A stretch of DNA of 64,000 nucleotides from Monodelphis domestica (GCF_027887165.1 NC_077233.1:221148105-221212104), one strand, 5' to 3'. Numbered from the stretch's first letter, positions 1 through 11,409 are shown. The notes: generated by a model not told the origin, from the sequence alone. Program-made: numbers and translations.

Positions 1-107
1 ACAAATCTTGTGGTGAGTGGATAAAAGACTGACTGATCTCTCTTTTTGGGTTTTCAGCCTAGGCTGGCTCATGCTGGCCTAGGCTGGTCTAGCCCTTTTT
101 CTCATTA

Positions 108-113
<6 letters not shown>

Positions 114-171
<58 letters not shown>
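114..171. repeat. (TC)n microsatellite
   Basis: An almost pure CT dinucleotide run of about 57 bases. Confidence 0.95.
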
Positions 172-173
<2 letters not shown>

Positions 174-189
174 AATTCCTCATTTGTAT

Positions 190-765
190 TAATTAAAATC
201 TCTATAAAACCCAGCTGACTTGGGTATATTTAATATTTGGGAATTTTTCCCTGGTGACCACCTTATATTTGATTTAAAACAAGACACTGTCTTGAAACCA
301 TATTTTCTGCAGTCACAATTTAAGCCAAACACTCTTTTATCTGCCACAATTTATGTCTTCCACTATTTTAATCATCACAGTTTATGGCTTACACTACTTT
401 AATTGTTACAATCCTGCACCAGCTTGCTGGATGAGTACCTGGCCTTCCTTTCCTGGCTTCTGGAGAAACTGGTTCCAGAGAGTCCTTCCTTTACTGGAGC
501 AGTCTGTGTTGGTGGAACCATGGCTGAAGACACCCTTGGGACTTCTGCCTGAGGATTACTGGGAAAATCCATGTGGAGACAGAGTCTTGGGGAAGCCCTG
601 CTGGGGCTGATCCTGGTTTCTCAGGAGAAGGGCTGGTAGGCTTATTAGAATCTATCTCTTTATCTACATTTTTCCACTTTCACTCTTTCAACCTTTTTTG
701 TAAATAAATCTGCTAAAAGCCTTAAGCTATAATATTTTTAAATTGGTGACCACCATATTACTTTA
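190..765 (+). mobile_element. Probable endogenous retrovirus LTR fragment
   Basis: A TATAAAA-like site near 203 and a late AATAAA-bearing tract near 702, followed by a GGTGACCACC motif, resemble the layout of marsupial retroviral LTRs. The last part resembles the LTR at the right edge of this window. A (TC)n microsatellite precedes it. No target-site duplication was recognised, so the limits are rough. Treated as a fossil. Confidence 0.35.
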
Positions 766-1146
766 GAATTCACATATTTAGCATAAAACCTAAATTTAAA
801 TTCTTATAGTGTCATATGTAGCTGATAATCCAACACATGAAATGAAATTGCAATGCGAGAATATTGAGAGAGAAGAAGACATAGGACAGTCCCTTGGGGA
901 GGTCCATGTTTAAGGGGTAGGAGAAAGAAGAAAAGCCAATGAAGAGACAGAAACAGAACAATCACATAGGCAGAAGGAAAACTTGGAGAGTGCAGTGACA
1001 TAGAGTCCAATGAAGAAGAAAGATAAAGAAAGCAGGGGCAAGCTACTCTTAAGAGTAAAAATCAATAAAGTAAAAAAATGGTAAAAACCATTATAATCAT
1101 TTAGATTATAATTTAGCATCATGCAATCTATTAAGAAAACTCTGGA

Positions 1147-2104
1147 TAAATGGGCAAGGGACATGAACAGGCAGTTTTCAGCCAAAGAAATCAAAACTAT
1201 TAATAAGCACATGAAAAAGTGTTCTAAATCTCTTATAATCAGAGAGATGCAAATCAAAACAACTCTGAGGTATCACCTCACACCTGGCAGATTGGCTAAC
1301 ATGACAGTAAAGGAAAGTAATGAATGCTGGAGGGGATGTGGCAAAGTTGGGACATTAATGTATTGCTGGTGGAGTTGTGAATTGATCCAGCCATTCTGGA
1401 GGGCAATTTGGAACTATGCCCAAAGGGTGATAAAAGACTGTCTGCATTTGATCCAGCCATAGCACTGCTGCGTTTGTACCCTAAAGAGATAATAAGGAAA
1501 AAGACTTGTACAAGAATATTCATAGCTGTGCTCTTTGTGGTGGCCAAAAATGAGAAAATGAGGGAATGCCCTTTGATTAGGGAATGGTTGAACAAATTGT
1601 GGTATATGTTGGTGATGGAATATTATTGTGCTAAAAGGAATAATAAAGTGGAGGAGTTCCATGGAGACTGGAATAACCTCTAGGAAGTGATGCAGAGTGA
1701 AAGGAGCAGAACCAGGGAAATATTGTACACAGAGACTGATACACTGTGGTACAATCTAGCGTAATGGACTTCTCCATTAGTGTCAATGCAATGTCCCTGA
1801 ACAATCTGCAGGGATCTAAAAAACACTATCCACAAGCAGAGGATAAACTGTGGGAGTAAAAACACTGATGAAAAGCAATTGCTGGACTACAGGGGTTGAG
1901 GGGATATGACTGAGGAGAGACTCTAAATGAACACTCTAATGCAAATACCAACAACATGGAAATGGGTTCAAATCAAGGACACATGTGATACCCAGTGGAA
2001 TCACGTGTCGGCTATGGGAGGGGTGGGGGGGAGGAAAAGAAAATGATCTTTGTTTCTAATGTTTGGAAATGACCAAATAAAATAATGTTTAAAAAAAAAA
2101 GAAA
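1147..2104 (+). mobile_element. L1 LINE, 5'-truncated 3' end with perfect target-site duplication
   Basis: The copy encodes the end of L1 ORF2: [18 protein letters not shown], then [11 protein letters not shown] and MEYYCAKRNNKVEEFHGDW, split between frames. It ends with an L1 3' UTR, AATAAA and an A-rich tail. The 14-base duplication AAGAAAACTCTGGA flanks it exactly (1133-1146 and 2105-2118). The perfect duplication suggests a fairly recent insertion. Confidence 0.95.
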
Positions 2105-2118
2105 AAGAAAACTCTGGA

Positions 2119-2640
2119 GAGGGTTCAAAGACACCTGCCAATACATTGCCAGTAATCAACATTCCCTCTAAAGTACAACAGAGAAGTTTTTGATGATTTT
2201 TTTATAATTTCACTATCAAAAACAAAACCAAGCACAAGTTCAATAGTGGGGCCTTTTTTTTTTTTTAACACTGACTGGCTATATTTGCAAAGTAATTGGG
2301 AACAAAGTAAATTATTGGCAAGTTTCTTAATTCTTTTTCTTTCTTTATATATTTTTTTTAATTTGGCAAAGGGAAACCAGAGCAGGATTCACATACCAAA
2401 GTATTATCCTTTTGAAATAAGACATTGAACTATACACACATACACATACCGTCAAGATAGAATGTTAGTAGATTTCCTTTCATAAATATGTGTGCATGCA
2501 CATTATTTGAAGGATATGACTTTTTTAGGCTTATAATCAACAAATTGATCAACATATATTCATTAAAAATAAGGGAATGTTGAAATTGGAAGAAAGTTCA
2601 GAAATCATGTATTTCAACTTTTCCCATTTTAAAGAGGAGT
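2119..2640. other. No gene or repeat recognised
   Basis: AT-rich DNA with short homopolymer runs. I see no coding signal and no clear repeat family. Confidence 0.5.
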
Positions 2641-2644
2641 AAAC

Positions 2645-2790
2645 TGAGATCTGAGAGGCAATGTGGCATAGTGAGGGAAAAGGCCTGGCCTTGGAGACAG
2701 TCAACATGGATTCATCTTGTATTTGATAAATAATAGCTATGTGATTCTGGATAATCTACTTAACCTTTCAGTGCCTCCAAGTGACTAAAA
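2645..2790 (+). repeat. MIR-type CORE-SINE, old
   Basis: It contains the order GGCAATGTGGCATAGTG, CTATGTGATTCTGGATAA and CTTAACCTTTCAGTGCCTCC, which follows the MIR consensus at clearly reduced identity. Confidence 0.65.
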
Positions 2791-2799
2791 GTAAGTTAA

Positions 2800-4045
2800 T
2801 CTGCATATTGGGAAGGAGTTTCTGAATTACAGATCCCTGAAAAACAAATGAGGCCCAGTGAGTTTGTGACTTGTTTCCAACGTTCAGAGGTCTTTAGACC
2901 TCTGAAAGAAGGCACAAGCAAACTTGAAAGAAGTCCTAGTGTGTAGTCCAACTCTGAACCACCTCTCACTTTGATTTCCTTAGTAGTACTAGGCCATTTG
3001 GTCATGGGGTAATTCTATTACCCTCCCCCCAACAACATTGGGATATTATAATCCCAATATCATCTAAAGACAGAGAACCAGAGAAGGTACCAGAAGAGTA
3101 AAACCTTCACATTTATGGGTCAAGGAAATTGGCCAGGGCCAACTAAGGAGGCAATCTTATAAGTTCATGAAGAGAACATCTCAGGACCTAAAAATCAACC
3201 AAGGATTGGAAACACCTACTTTTCTCTATGAAATGCTACAGATTTACTCCAAGGGCAGAGCCTCAGTTACCAATTCTAGCCTTCCTCCTCAGAACAGATA
3301 ATCTGAACTGATAACTAAGGTTGCTTATCTTTCTGATAAAATCTGAAAGCTGATGCCATTAAAGTCTTCTCAGAGGTAGTGAATTTATAGCATGACTTTT
3401 TTCACACTTAGTTTGAAAAGAAAGTCTAGTATGTGCCTACCTCCAGAATCTTGGATGTCCTATAAAACTGTACTTGATACAACCTCGGTAACTAATTAAA
3501 CTAATATTTAATGTGCAACCAGGTAATAGCAAGGCTAGTGCTAGGTACTACTAGTTGAAGAAAAAAAAAAACTAGTCCTAAGCACGTGACCCTTCAATTT
3601 AGATGATTGCACCTTTTATTATTTCAGTTAAATAATGAGCTCCCCCAACATTCAAAGTTGTAGAACTCATCTTCATTATTTCTCTTTAAAGTTATTTATG
3701 CATATAGAATAACTCATGTCATATTTCTATTTTATTTTCTTTTCCCTCTGGCTAAAGTGCTGTTCATTTATCTTATATATTAGGTTACTTTTTATGGTGC
3801 TACTGCTATTATATATAGCCTTTGGTTTATTAGTTTGTGCTGTATATTAAATTATGTTCAGATAAGATTTGTAGAAGAAAAGGGTTTTTCAGCTTACTTT
3901 GGAATTTAGGTGACAATTCTGGCAAGTTGATTTTCAAGAAAGAAATTATTAATCTCTAAGGAAAGGGATCTGTCCTTTCTAAAGTCTGAGACGTCCAACA
4001 GAGGTATGCTATGCTACATGACAAAATGCAAAAAATCCTCTTTTT
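2800..4045. other. No gene or repeat recognised
   Basis: AT-rich, stop-dense in all frames, with no family signature I can name. Confidence 0.45.
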
Positions 4046-4049
4046 TGGG

Positions 4050-4241
4050 GGGGGGACCCTTATTTCCCATCTTGGGATCAGTAGTAGTTCCAAGGCAGAA
4101 AAGCAGAAAGGATTAGGTAATGGGGTTAAGTGACTTGCCCAGGATCATACAGCTAGCAAGTATCTGAGACCAGATTTGAACCTAGGACCTCTTATCTCTT
4201 GGCCTGGCTCTCAATCCACTAAGTTGCCTCACTGCCTCCAA
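4050..4241 (-). repeat. Marsupial tRNA-derived SINE (type 1)
   Basis: The reverse strand carries the SINE body: AGTGACTTGCCCAGG, a CAGATTTGAACC B-box region, and the head complement near the right end. About 190 bp, diverged. All entries called type 1 in this list share this structure. Confidence 0.9.
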
Positions 4242-4394
4242 AAAATGCTTTTTTAATTTAATCTAACATCTTTTTCTGTGGAAAAGAAAATCTCTTAAGA
4301 CCTCATCTTGTTCAATTTCACAAATTTTGCATTGGAACTACCAGTGCTAAGAAACACTAATAGAGGCTAGAAAGGAGTAGCCTCCAGAGTATGG

Positions 4395-4850
4395 AACCAA
4401 TCCTGGCTGTGTGACCCTAGCTAAGTCACTTTATGGCTAAGTTCCCCAAGCAGCCCTCTATGGTACTAAATTGTTGGGCAAATATAGATGTATATTGGCA
4501 GAGGGAGTTTCCTCACCCAGAATTCTCTTGCCAATGAAATTAGCCTCCAAAGAATGATCAGTGCTAATTGCCAGACAAAATCCGAGATTCAAAGACCAGT
4601 AATAATGTGCAGAGGATGATGCCCCAAGGAGCAGACAGGCTCTGCCAGGTTTACTACCATCGAGGTCTTCTGGCTTAAGGTTTAGTATGCCAGTCAACAT
4701 CACTCTACACTCCACGAGATTTGATGTCCTCACACATAGAAGAGTTTGAAAGCACCTTTGTAGACATGAGTTAAATGTTTACTCAATCTCACAACAAATT
4801 TGGAGATTCTTTCTACCTATCTTTCCTTTTAATGCCTTTTAATAGCATTC
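4395..4850. other. Short SINE-like scrap, then unassigned DNA
   Basis: CTGGCTGTGTGACCC near 4404 is a SINE core remnant. The rest, to 4850, shows no gene; it may be the distal part of the reverse-oriented dispersed repeat that ends near 5230. Confidence 0.4.
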
Positions 4851-5230
4851 TCACTTAACAAGCACAGCAGCCACATCCCACCCAGTAAAACCATCTTGGC
4901 CAAGGGGTTAAATGAGGCTGAGGGCAATGAACAAGCCTCAAGTCCATTGGTGAGTTAGGGGGCTCTCTACTCCAAGTGCATGAAGACTTCTCCCAGCAGA
5001 ATGGGTGGATGATATTTGTTCCAACAGCCATGAAGGTGGCCAAAGCAGATGCTGTGGATCAAGTGGTCCACTGCATCCTGGGCTGTCACTGGTCATCCTT
5101 TTTGTTCTGCCACTAGACTTCAGTGACTGTAGAAGAGAGAGTGAGGCTGATGATTCTTCAAAACTCTGCCTCAGTTAAATCCAAGTTATTACTCTTGTGA
5201 TTGATTTCATTGGTCTTTGAAAGCAAAAGA
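4850..5230 (-). repeat. Unclassified dispersed repeat, copy 1
   Basis: The reverse complement matches 11410-11810 over several hundred bases, including the shared run CAGCCTCACTCTCTCTTCT and the phrases GGTTTTACTGGGGTG / GGTTTTACTGGGTGG. Two diverged copies in opposite orientation mark an interspersed family. I cannot name it with confidence; an old LINE or SINE-like family is likely. Confidence 0.6.
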
Positions 5231-5428
5231 CCAGGGCAGCCAAGTGGTTCAGTGGATAGAGAGCCAGGCTTAGAGAGAGGAGATCCTGGGTTCAAATGTG
5301 ACCTCAGCTACTCCCTAGCTGTGTGACCCTGGGCAAGTCACTTAATCCCAATTGCCTAGCCCTCACTACTCTTCTGCCTTGCAATCAATACTTAGTATAG
5401 ATTCTAAGAAAGAAGGTAAAGGTTTGTT
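5230..5428 (+). repeat. Type 1 SINE, inside tandem duplication unit 1
   Basis: Full-length forward copy from the GGGCAGCCAAGTGG head through GGGTTCAAATG to GAAGGTAAAGGTTT. Confidence 0.92.
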
Positions 5429-5639
5429 TTTTGTCTTGTTTTGTTTAATGAATAAGAAAAACAAAGGACCAACAACAACATAGTCTGAGGTTTATGGGCC
5501 CAGAGAATAAATTGGCAATGCAATGTAGTAAAATAGAATGGTAACACAACTTAGATTGTGAATCTAGAAATTATAAAATTATCTCATTAATGGTAGAAAG
5601 CTTGTGTTCTCTGTTTTCCCTCTAAAAAATGAGGACATG

Positions 5640-5840
5640 GGAGGCAGCTAGGTGACTCAGTAGAGAGCCAGACCTAGAAATAGGAGGTCTTGGGTGCAAA
5701 TCTGACCTCAGACACTTCCCAGCTCTGTGACCCTGGGCAAGTCACTTAACCCTCTTTGCCCAGTCCTTACTGCTCTTCTGCCTTAGAACCAATTCAGATT
5801 CTAAGTACTAAACTACTAAAGAAAGTAAGGGTTTTTAAAT
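5640..5840 (+). repeat. Type 1 SINE, inside tandem duplication unit 2
   Basis: Forward copy with the same non-SINE DNA after it as the SINE at 5230, showing that both arose by duplication of a SINE-containing segment rather than by two insertions. Confidence 0.92.
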
Positions 5841-6039
5841 AAATAAATAAGAAAACAAAGGACCAAAAACAATAGCAAAACATAGTCTGAGGTTTGTGGG
5901 GCCAAAGAATTAATTTCTAGGCAATATGACGTAATAAAATAGAAAGGCAATACAACTTAGACTGTGCATCTAGGAGTTCAAACATGATCTCATTAATGAT
6001 ACAAAGCTTGTCTTCTCGGTTTCTTCTCTTCCAATTCTA

Positions 6040-6930
6040 AAGCATCCTGAGATCCCACGACAATTACCCCCTTCCTTTGACACTCGGGATTAGAATCTCA
6101 ACTATAATTATGAAATGTAGCAATAGGAAAATCATTTAGGGACTTCAAAAAACACAAGCAAGAACTGCACCCAAGTAACAAGAAGTCAGCCAGTTCCAGT
6201 CTTACTTGGCTTTTGGGACAGTTTGCCATGGTTCCAGGCATATTGCAGATTCTCTATGACTACCTATTAGCTTGGGGCAAATATTCACTTGCAACAGATA
6301 CCCCAGAGAGGCCTCCAGACCTTTAGAAGAGGATCTGGTGATAGGGTAGGGTTACTGAGGCTAAGATAAAGCCACCTGGAGAAACCCCAAACAAACAGAT
6401 CTATTCAAAAAGTGAATGTGAGGCTTCCCTTGGGAGTTGTATGTACAATGCTGAATTATGTATTTCCATAAATACTGCTTACAGCCAGTGACTACTTCTT
6501 GTCAATAAAAAATGAATGAGCAAGCTATCCCCTCAAATGGAAGAATAAGTAGGATAAGTGTTTACCAGCCTTATGCAGAACAAGCTGGGGAATAATCTCT
6601 CTGTGTGAAGAATCCTCTGTTAGATGAATATCCTCAAGTACACTATTCAGACTGCCTGTTTTCCAGGAGATCTTGATGACGTTTGAATAAGAGATTAAAG
6701 TAACTTCTTAGTTTATAAGAATCAAGTAATGTCTGAAAATTAGAGGAGGCAAAAAAGACCCTAAAATACAAAAAATATATACATGCATTTATATCTACTC
6801 ACACACATATTTATACTCTCTGTTCCCATAATACATTGTTAAATGGGGTGGGTTTTGTTTTTAATAGAAGATGTCATGCTTGACTCTTACCACTTGATGG
6901 CAGGAGTCAAATAGACTTTGACACTAGGAA
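6040..6930. other. No gene or repeat recognised
   Basis: Unique-looking AT-rich sequence without coding signal. Confidence 0.45.
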
Positions 6931-6934
6931 GTTG

Positions 6935-7020
6935 GCTAGTAGAATCACGGAATGTCAGAGCTAGAAGGGAATAAATAAATGCATTATTAGTTCAACACCT
7001 TCATTTCACAAATACCAATG
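6935..7020 (-). repeat. MIR/CORE-SINE remnant
   Basis: GAATCACGGAATGTCAGAGCT with AGAAGGGA, and then TTCATTTCACAAAT, resembles the reversed tail of the MIR/Ther-type element seen elsewhere in the window. Confidence 0.4.
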
Positions 7021-7074
7021 ACTGTCCTCAGAGACATTTCAAACTCCACATGCCCAAAACAGAGCTCATTTTAC

Positions 7075-7215
7075 TATCAATTCTAAGGCAGAAGAGCAAA
7101 AGAGTGGCAAGGGCTATGTAGATGGGATTAAGTGACTTGCCCAGGGTCACACAGCTAGGAAGTATCTGAGGTCAAATCTGAATCCAAGTCCTCCCATCTC
7201 CAAGTCTGGCAGTCT
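7075..7215 (-). repeat. Type 1 SINE, within L2
   Basis: Reverse copy with AAGTGACTTGCCCAGGGTC and CAGCTAGGAAGTATCTGAGG. The tail part is short. Confidence 0.88.
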
Positions 7216-7889
7216 ATCTTTTTTCCCAAATCTATTCCTCTGACCTTTCCTTCTTTTGCCGAGGGTACAACCATCTTTCCAACCTTCACTCGTTCAAAAC
7301 TACTCATTCGAATCATGTAAAAATATTCTAAAAATTCTAAAAATATTCTTTTAAAAATTAATTAAATAAAAAAAAACCCTACTCATTCTTCCTTATCCCA
7401 TATGTCCAGGCAATGACTACATCTCACTATTTCTACTTCCATAACATCTCTTGCATCCATCTCCTCTCCTCTCATACAGCTACCATGGCAGGTTAGGTCA
7501 TCATCTCTCCTCACCTGGACCTAATCTTGCCATACCTGGTCTCCTTCTCTTCAGTTTCTCCCCTCTCCAATCCATATTCCCCCACCCCAAAACCTAAAGT
7601 GGGTTAGGAAAATCACCAAAGTGATTTCCTAAAGCTCAGGCTGACCATGCCTCTTACAAACGCCTCCATTTGCATTTAAGATCCTTCCCAGCCTGACCTC
7701 AACTTACCTTTCCAGAGTTATTAAAAAGAACTTCTCTTCATGTACATTCTGGTCCAGCCAAACTGGCCTTCTTCCATATCTGCTACTCCATCTCCTCTGT
7801 CCATGTGACAGATGGCCCCCCTATTCCTAAGATTCCTACTGGCCAGTAAGCTACCCTAATTTTTTTTTACCCTTTTTTATTCTTTTTTC

Positions 7890-8062
7890 TTTTAAAATCC
7901 TTACCCTTTTGTCTTAGGATCTATATTAAGCAGAAGGGCAGTCAGGGCTAGGCAATGGGGGTTAAGTGACTTGACCAAAAGTGTCTGAGGGCACATTTGA
8001 ACCCAGGACCTCCTGTCTCCAGGCCTGGTTCTCAATCCACTGAGCCACCTAGCTGCCCCCTC
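7890..8062 (-). repeat. Type 1 SINE, within L2
   Basis: Reverse copy starting at the AAAATCCTTACC tail and ending CCACCTAGCTGCCCCC, with a small internal deletion near the B box. Confidence 0.9.
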
Positions 8063-8469
8063 CCTAGTTTTCTTTAAGGCCTAACTGGAAAGTTATTTTC
8101 AATATGAAGCCTTTCCTGATCCCTGCAGCTGCCAGTGGTTTTCCACCCAAAATTGGGTTGCATTTTTATATATGTGTGTTTATATAGTCTTCTTTGGCTA
8201 GAGACCATAAGCACCTTGAGAGCATAAATTGATTCACTTTTGTCTTTGTACTACCTTCACCTGGCACACAGCCAGCACTTAATAAGTGTGTGTGGATTGA
8301 TGATGCCATGCCCAAGGGCAAGAATCAAGTCATTAGATTGGTTAGAATCAGAATTTCAGGCTTCTGACTTCCAGGTCAATGAAGCTACACACTGCACCAC
8401 TGGTTGGCACTTGTTTCTCTATGATGACCCCAAGGTGGGTACCTTCATTCCCCTCCCATTCCTGCTTCT

Positions 8470-8610
8470 TTTTATGCATTATCTTCCATGGTTAGAATGG
8501 AAGCTCCTTGACGGCAGGAACTGTCTTCCTGCTTGTATTTGAATCTCCAGCACTTAGCAGGGCCTCTGACACATAGGGAGTACTTAATAAGTGCCTGTTG
8601 ACTTAAGATA
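8470..8610 (+). repeat. L2 3' tail fragment
   Basis: TGACGGCAGGAACTGTCTT, CCAGCACTTAGCAGG and TACTTAATAAGTGCCTG match the L2 terminal region. Confidence 0.6.
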
Positions 8611-8691
8611 TATTTTTCTTGGGTAGGCCTTGGCATGATGACTTTGTTATTGTCAGAGGTGAGTTGGGGTTCCAGTATTTTATTTCATTTT

Positions 8692-8879
8692 TATCTTTTC
8701 TGTATTAAAATCAATACTGCATATTGGTTCTAAGGCACAAGAGCAATAATGGCTGGGCAATGGGGCTTAAGTGACTTGGCCAGAGTCCTGCCAGCTAGGA
8801 AGTATCTAAGGTGAGATTTGAACCAGGGCCTCCCATCTCTAGATTAGCTCTCAATCCATTGAGTCACCCAGTTGCCCCT
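8692..8879 (-). repeat. Type 1 SINE
   Basis: Reverse copy with AAGTGACTTGGCCAG and GGTGAGATTTGAACCAGG, ending CACCCAGTTGCCCC. Confidence 0.9.
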
Positions 8880-9029
8880 GGTTCCAGTATTTTAAAGGTA
8901 CGTGTGTAAACTAAAGAAGAAAAAGAATTTGTAAGAAAGGACACCAAATATAGATAGAAGAAATCTTATAAAAAAAACTTGCACAAAAAACTCAATAATT
9001 ATAAATTAAATTAGCTAAAACCAAGCATT

Positions 9030-9115
9030 TAAAAGATATCTATTAAGTACAGGCAAAACTGAACCAGTCCTTGCCCTCAAGAAGTTTACATTCTACTAAA
9101 TAGTCACTAAAATTC
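9030..9115 (+). repeat. Fragment of an ancient CATTTATTAAGCGC-type repeat
   Basis: TATCTATTAAGTACAGG followed by CAGTCCTTGCCCTCAAGAAG and TTTACATTCTACTA. The same family recurs at about 20.0, 34.1, 45.75, 50.9 and 60.1 kb. I do not assign a name. Confidence 0.5.
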
Positions 9116-9159
9116 TCATTTTTGTTTCAAGTGATATGTTATGTTTTCTTCCTTTTTTA

Positions 9160-9360
9160 TTTTAAACCCTCATGGACAGAAGTTATAGAATCAATACTGA
9201 GTATCAGTTCCAAGGCAGAAGAGTAGTAAGAGCTAGGCAACTAGGGTCAAGTGACTTACCCAGGGTCACAGTGCTGGTTAGTACCTGAGGTCAAATTTGA
9301 ACCCAGGAATTTCTGTCTCTAGGCCTTTTTTAATATCTACTGAGCCACCTAGCAGCTCCT
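9160..9360 (-). repeat. Type 1 SINE
   Basis: Reverse copy from TTTTAAACCCTC to CCACCTAGCAGCTCC. Confidence 0.9.
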
Positions 9361-9364
9361 TAAA

Positions 9365-10280
9365 TTATGTTTTCTTACAGCAGAACATTTAGGATTCTCC
9401 TTTCCCCTTAATCTAGGCTACTTTTTCTCATACTTCCTGGTGGACATACTGAATCTCCTCTTACATTACTCAGTGAATTCCTGGAGAGCTCTAACCTGGT
9501 TATTTTTGTGCTGCTCAGTGCTTTGCATTTTGTAGAAGTTTATTTTTGCTGAATTGAATTGAATATTGTTATTTTCAAGGCTTTAACCTCCTCCAAAAAA
9601 CCCTGCACTAAAGATCCTGGATTCTATGGTTGGATGTCAAAATGTTAGAAAAACTCTACACTCCAGTTACTTTTATTTAGTGTTACATTAGGATAAGTGA
9701 GATTAATGATTTGCATTTTAATATGTACCAACACCTAAGACTAAGGTGTGGCTGCCTTCAACAACAACTTGAAATAATCTCATATCTACTTATGAACCCA
9801 AGTACCCTATGATCATTTAAATAGCAAGAATTCTATTTTTCTCAATACACATTATGGAAATTTTTTTCATGTAAATCGTTAACAATTTAAAACCTCCCGA
9901 ATTAGATTCTTTGTTAAGTAATAAAAAGACTGATCACATTGGTTAAAACTTAACCACATATAATTGGCCACAAATGTAAGGCAGTATGTGACAGGTTAAT
10001 AAAAGGCAAAAACAGCCAACTTGTAAATCTCCAACATTATGACTAAGTGGGCTGGTGTGTCATCTGTACAAGTAAAGAAAATGTGATTTAGAGAACTGGG
10101 AAGATAGATCTTTATCCATAATTCATTCATTGCAAAACACATTTATGTATCTCTTATATATCCAGGGGCCTGGTGGCTGTTGGCAAAGAAATTAATAAAA
10201 TAAAAAAGCAATCCTAGAATGTGAAGTGGCAAGAAATGGAGGGTGGAATTTAGCAGATGGGTATAAAACATAAAGGGAAG
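9365..10280. other. No gene or clear repeat recognised
   Basis: AT-rich sequence. The first 180 bases look vaguely L2-like but are too diverged to call. Confidence 0.4.
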
Positions 10281-10284
10281 CTGA

Positions 10285-10435
10285 TCACATTTAGAATCAT
10301 CAAGTCATAAAATGTTAGTCTTAGAAGGGCCCTTAAAGACCATCCATTCTAATCCTCTAGTTCTATATATGATCAAACTGAGGATAAGAATAGTGAAATG
10401 ACTTGTGCATGATTACGTAGCTAGTTGAATTGGAA
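10285..10435 (-). repeat. MIR/Ther-type CORE-SINE, reverse
   Basis: AGAAGGGCCCTTAAAGACC, CAAACTGAGGATAAG and GAAATGACTTGTGCATGATTA follow the reverse of a MIR-like element. Confidence 0.6.
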
Positions 10436-10561
10436 AAGATCCCAATTATTTTTATCAAGAGACATGATGGGAAAATGTTAGCTAAAATTGAAGCAATAAT
10501 AAGGTAGCCATCAATGATATCTTATTTTATATAGCACTTTCCTTTGAAAGTAACGTACAAA

Positions 10562-10740
10562 GGAGAGCTAAGTAGCAGAGTGGTTAGAGTGTCAGGCCTA
10601 GAGTCAGGAGGACTTGGGTTCAAATCCAGCCTCAGACAGTTCCTAGCTGTGTGACCCTGGGCAAGTCACTTAACCCTGAATGCCTAGCTCTTGCTGCTCT
10701 TCTGTCCTATAATAAATACTAAGCAGGAAGGAAGGAAGGA
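10562..10740 (+). repeat. Type 1 SINE
   Basis: Forward copy with GGACTTGGGTTCAAATCC and CTGTGTGACCCTGGGCAAG. It ends in a short (GGAA)n run. Confidence 0.9.
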
Positions 10741-10890
10741 AACATCTGTGCTTTTTTAGGGCTCTCTTTTGAGACATCTTTTAGTCCCTCAGTCCAGACT
10801 CTGGTCACAGAGTGCAATATAAACAGTTCAGACAATGAAATCAAGTCAATCTCAAAGGACACATTTCAAAACCAGAAGTTCCCTTTAGGT

Positions 10891-11090
10891 AAGGCAGTGA
10901 GGTGGCACAGTAGATAGAGTGCTCCACTTGAAGTTTGGAAGATCTAAGTTCAAATGTGGCCTCAGATACTTCCTAGCTGTGTAACCCTAAACATGGAGAA
11001 GAAAACACTACAACATATTTGCCATGAAAACCCCAAATAGGGTCCCAGAGGGTGAGACACAAGTGAAACAACTGAATGAAAACAACTCCA
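10891..11090 (+). repeat. SINE with RTE/BovB-like tail (type 2)
   Basis: A tRNA-like head (GGTGGCACAGTAGATAGAG, CAAGTTCAAATGTGG region) is followed by a tail with TTTGCCATGAAAACCCCAAA and a GGGTCCCAGAGGGTGAGACA stretch. That tail resembles the RTE/BovB 3' end with its GGGTCGCGAAGAGTCGGACA motif. Confidence 0.75.
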
Positions 11091-11104
11091 AACCCTAAAC
11101 CCAT

Positions 11105-11214
11105 TGTAATAATTAAAATTAAATAATATTTCTTGCTACCCAGAGGGTATATATTTTATAAAGTTTATTAGGATGGGTAGACAATCATTCCTAAATTTAA
11201 TTTTAATTATTACA
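11105..11214. mobile_element. 110-bp element with 20-bp perfect terminal inverted repeats
   Basis: The left end TGTAATAATTAAAATTAAAT and the right end are exact reverse complements over 20 bases. The flanks CCAT and CGAT agree at three of four positions and may be a target duplication. It may be a miniature inverted-repeat DNA element or a tiny TG...CA-ended retroelement relic. Family unknown. Confidence 0.6.
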
Positions 11215-11395
11215 CGATCACTCAACCTCCTCTACACCTCAGTTGCCTAAGCTATAAAATGAAGAGAAGATAACGCCTACCTTCTAGGGCTGTCGGGAAC
11301 ATCAAATGAGATAATATCTGTGAAGGGCTTTGCATGGTACCTGGCACACACTTGGTGCTATATACATGGTGATTCCTTTCCTCCTTAATTCAACT
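11215..11395 (+). repeat. MIR-type CORE-SINE 3' half
   Basis: ACCTCAGTTGCCTAAGCTAT, AAATGAGATAATATCTGTGA, AGGGCTTTGCATGG and ACCTGGCACACACTTGGTGC are in MIR order. Confidence 0.65.
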
Positions 11396-11409
11396 TCCAA
11401 AGGGGATAT

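Larger units (their letters stand above)
5230..6040 (+). repeat. Tandem duplication of a ~405-bp SINE-plus-flank segment
   Basis: Unit 1 is about 5230-5634 and unit 2 about 5635-6040. Outside the SINE both contain AACAAAGGACCAA, then CATAGTCTGAGGTTT, then CAACTTAGA, then TCTCATTAATG and AAAGCTTGT in the same order. Many substitutions separate the units, so the duplication is old. Confidence 0.85.
7020..8310 (+). repeat. L2 LINE 3' end, split by SINE insertions
   Basis: The segment has the typical L2 3' order: CAAACTCCACATGCCCAAAA, pyrimidine-rich text with CACTCGTT and CATCTCCTCTCCTCTC, then GCCTTTCCTGATCCCTGCAG, CACCTTGAGAG and the end AGCACTTAATAAGTG. Two reverse type 1 SINEs (7075-7215 and 7890-8062) interrupt it. 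An ancient insertion. Confidence 0.75.
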
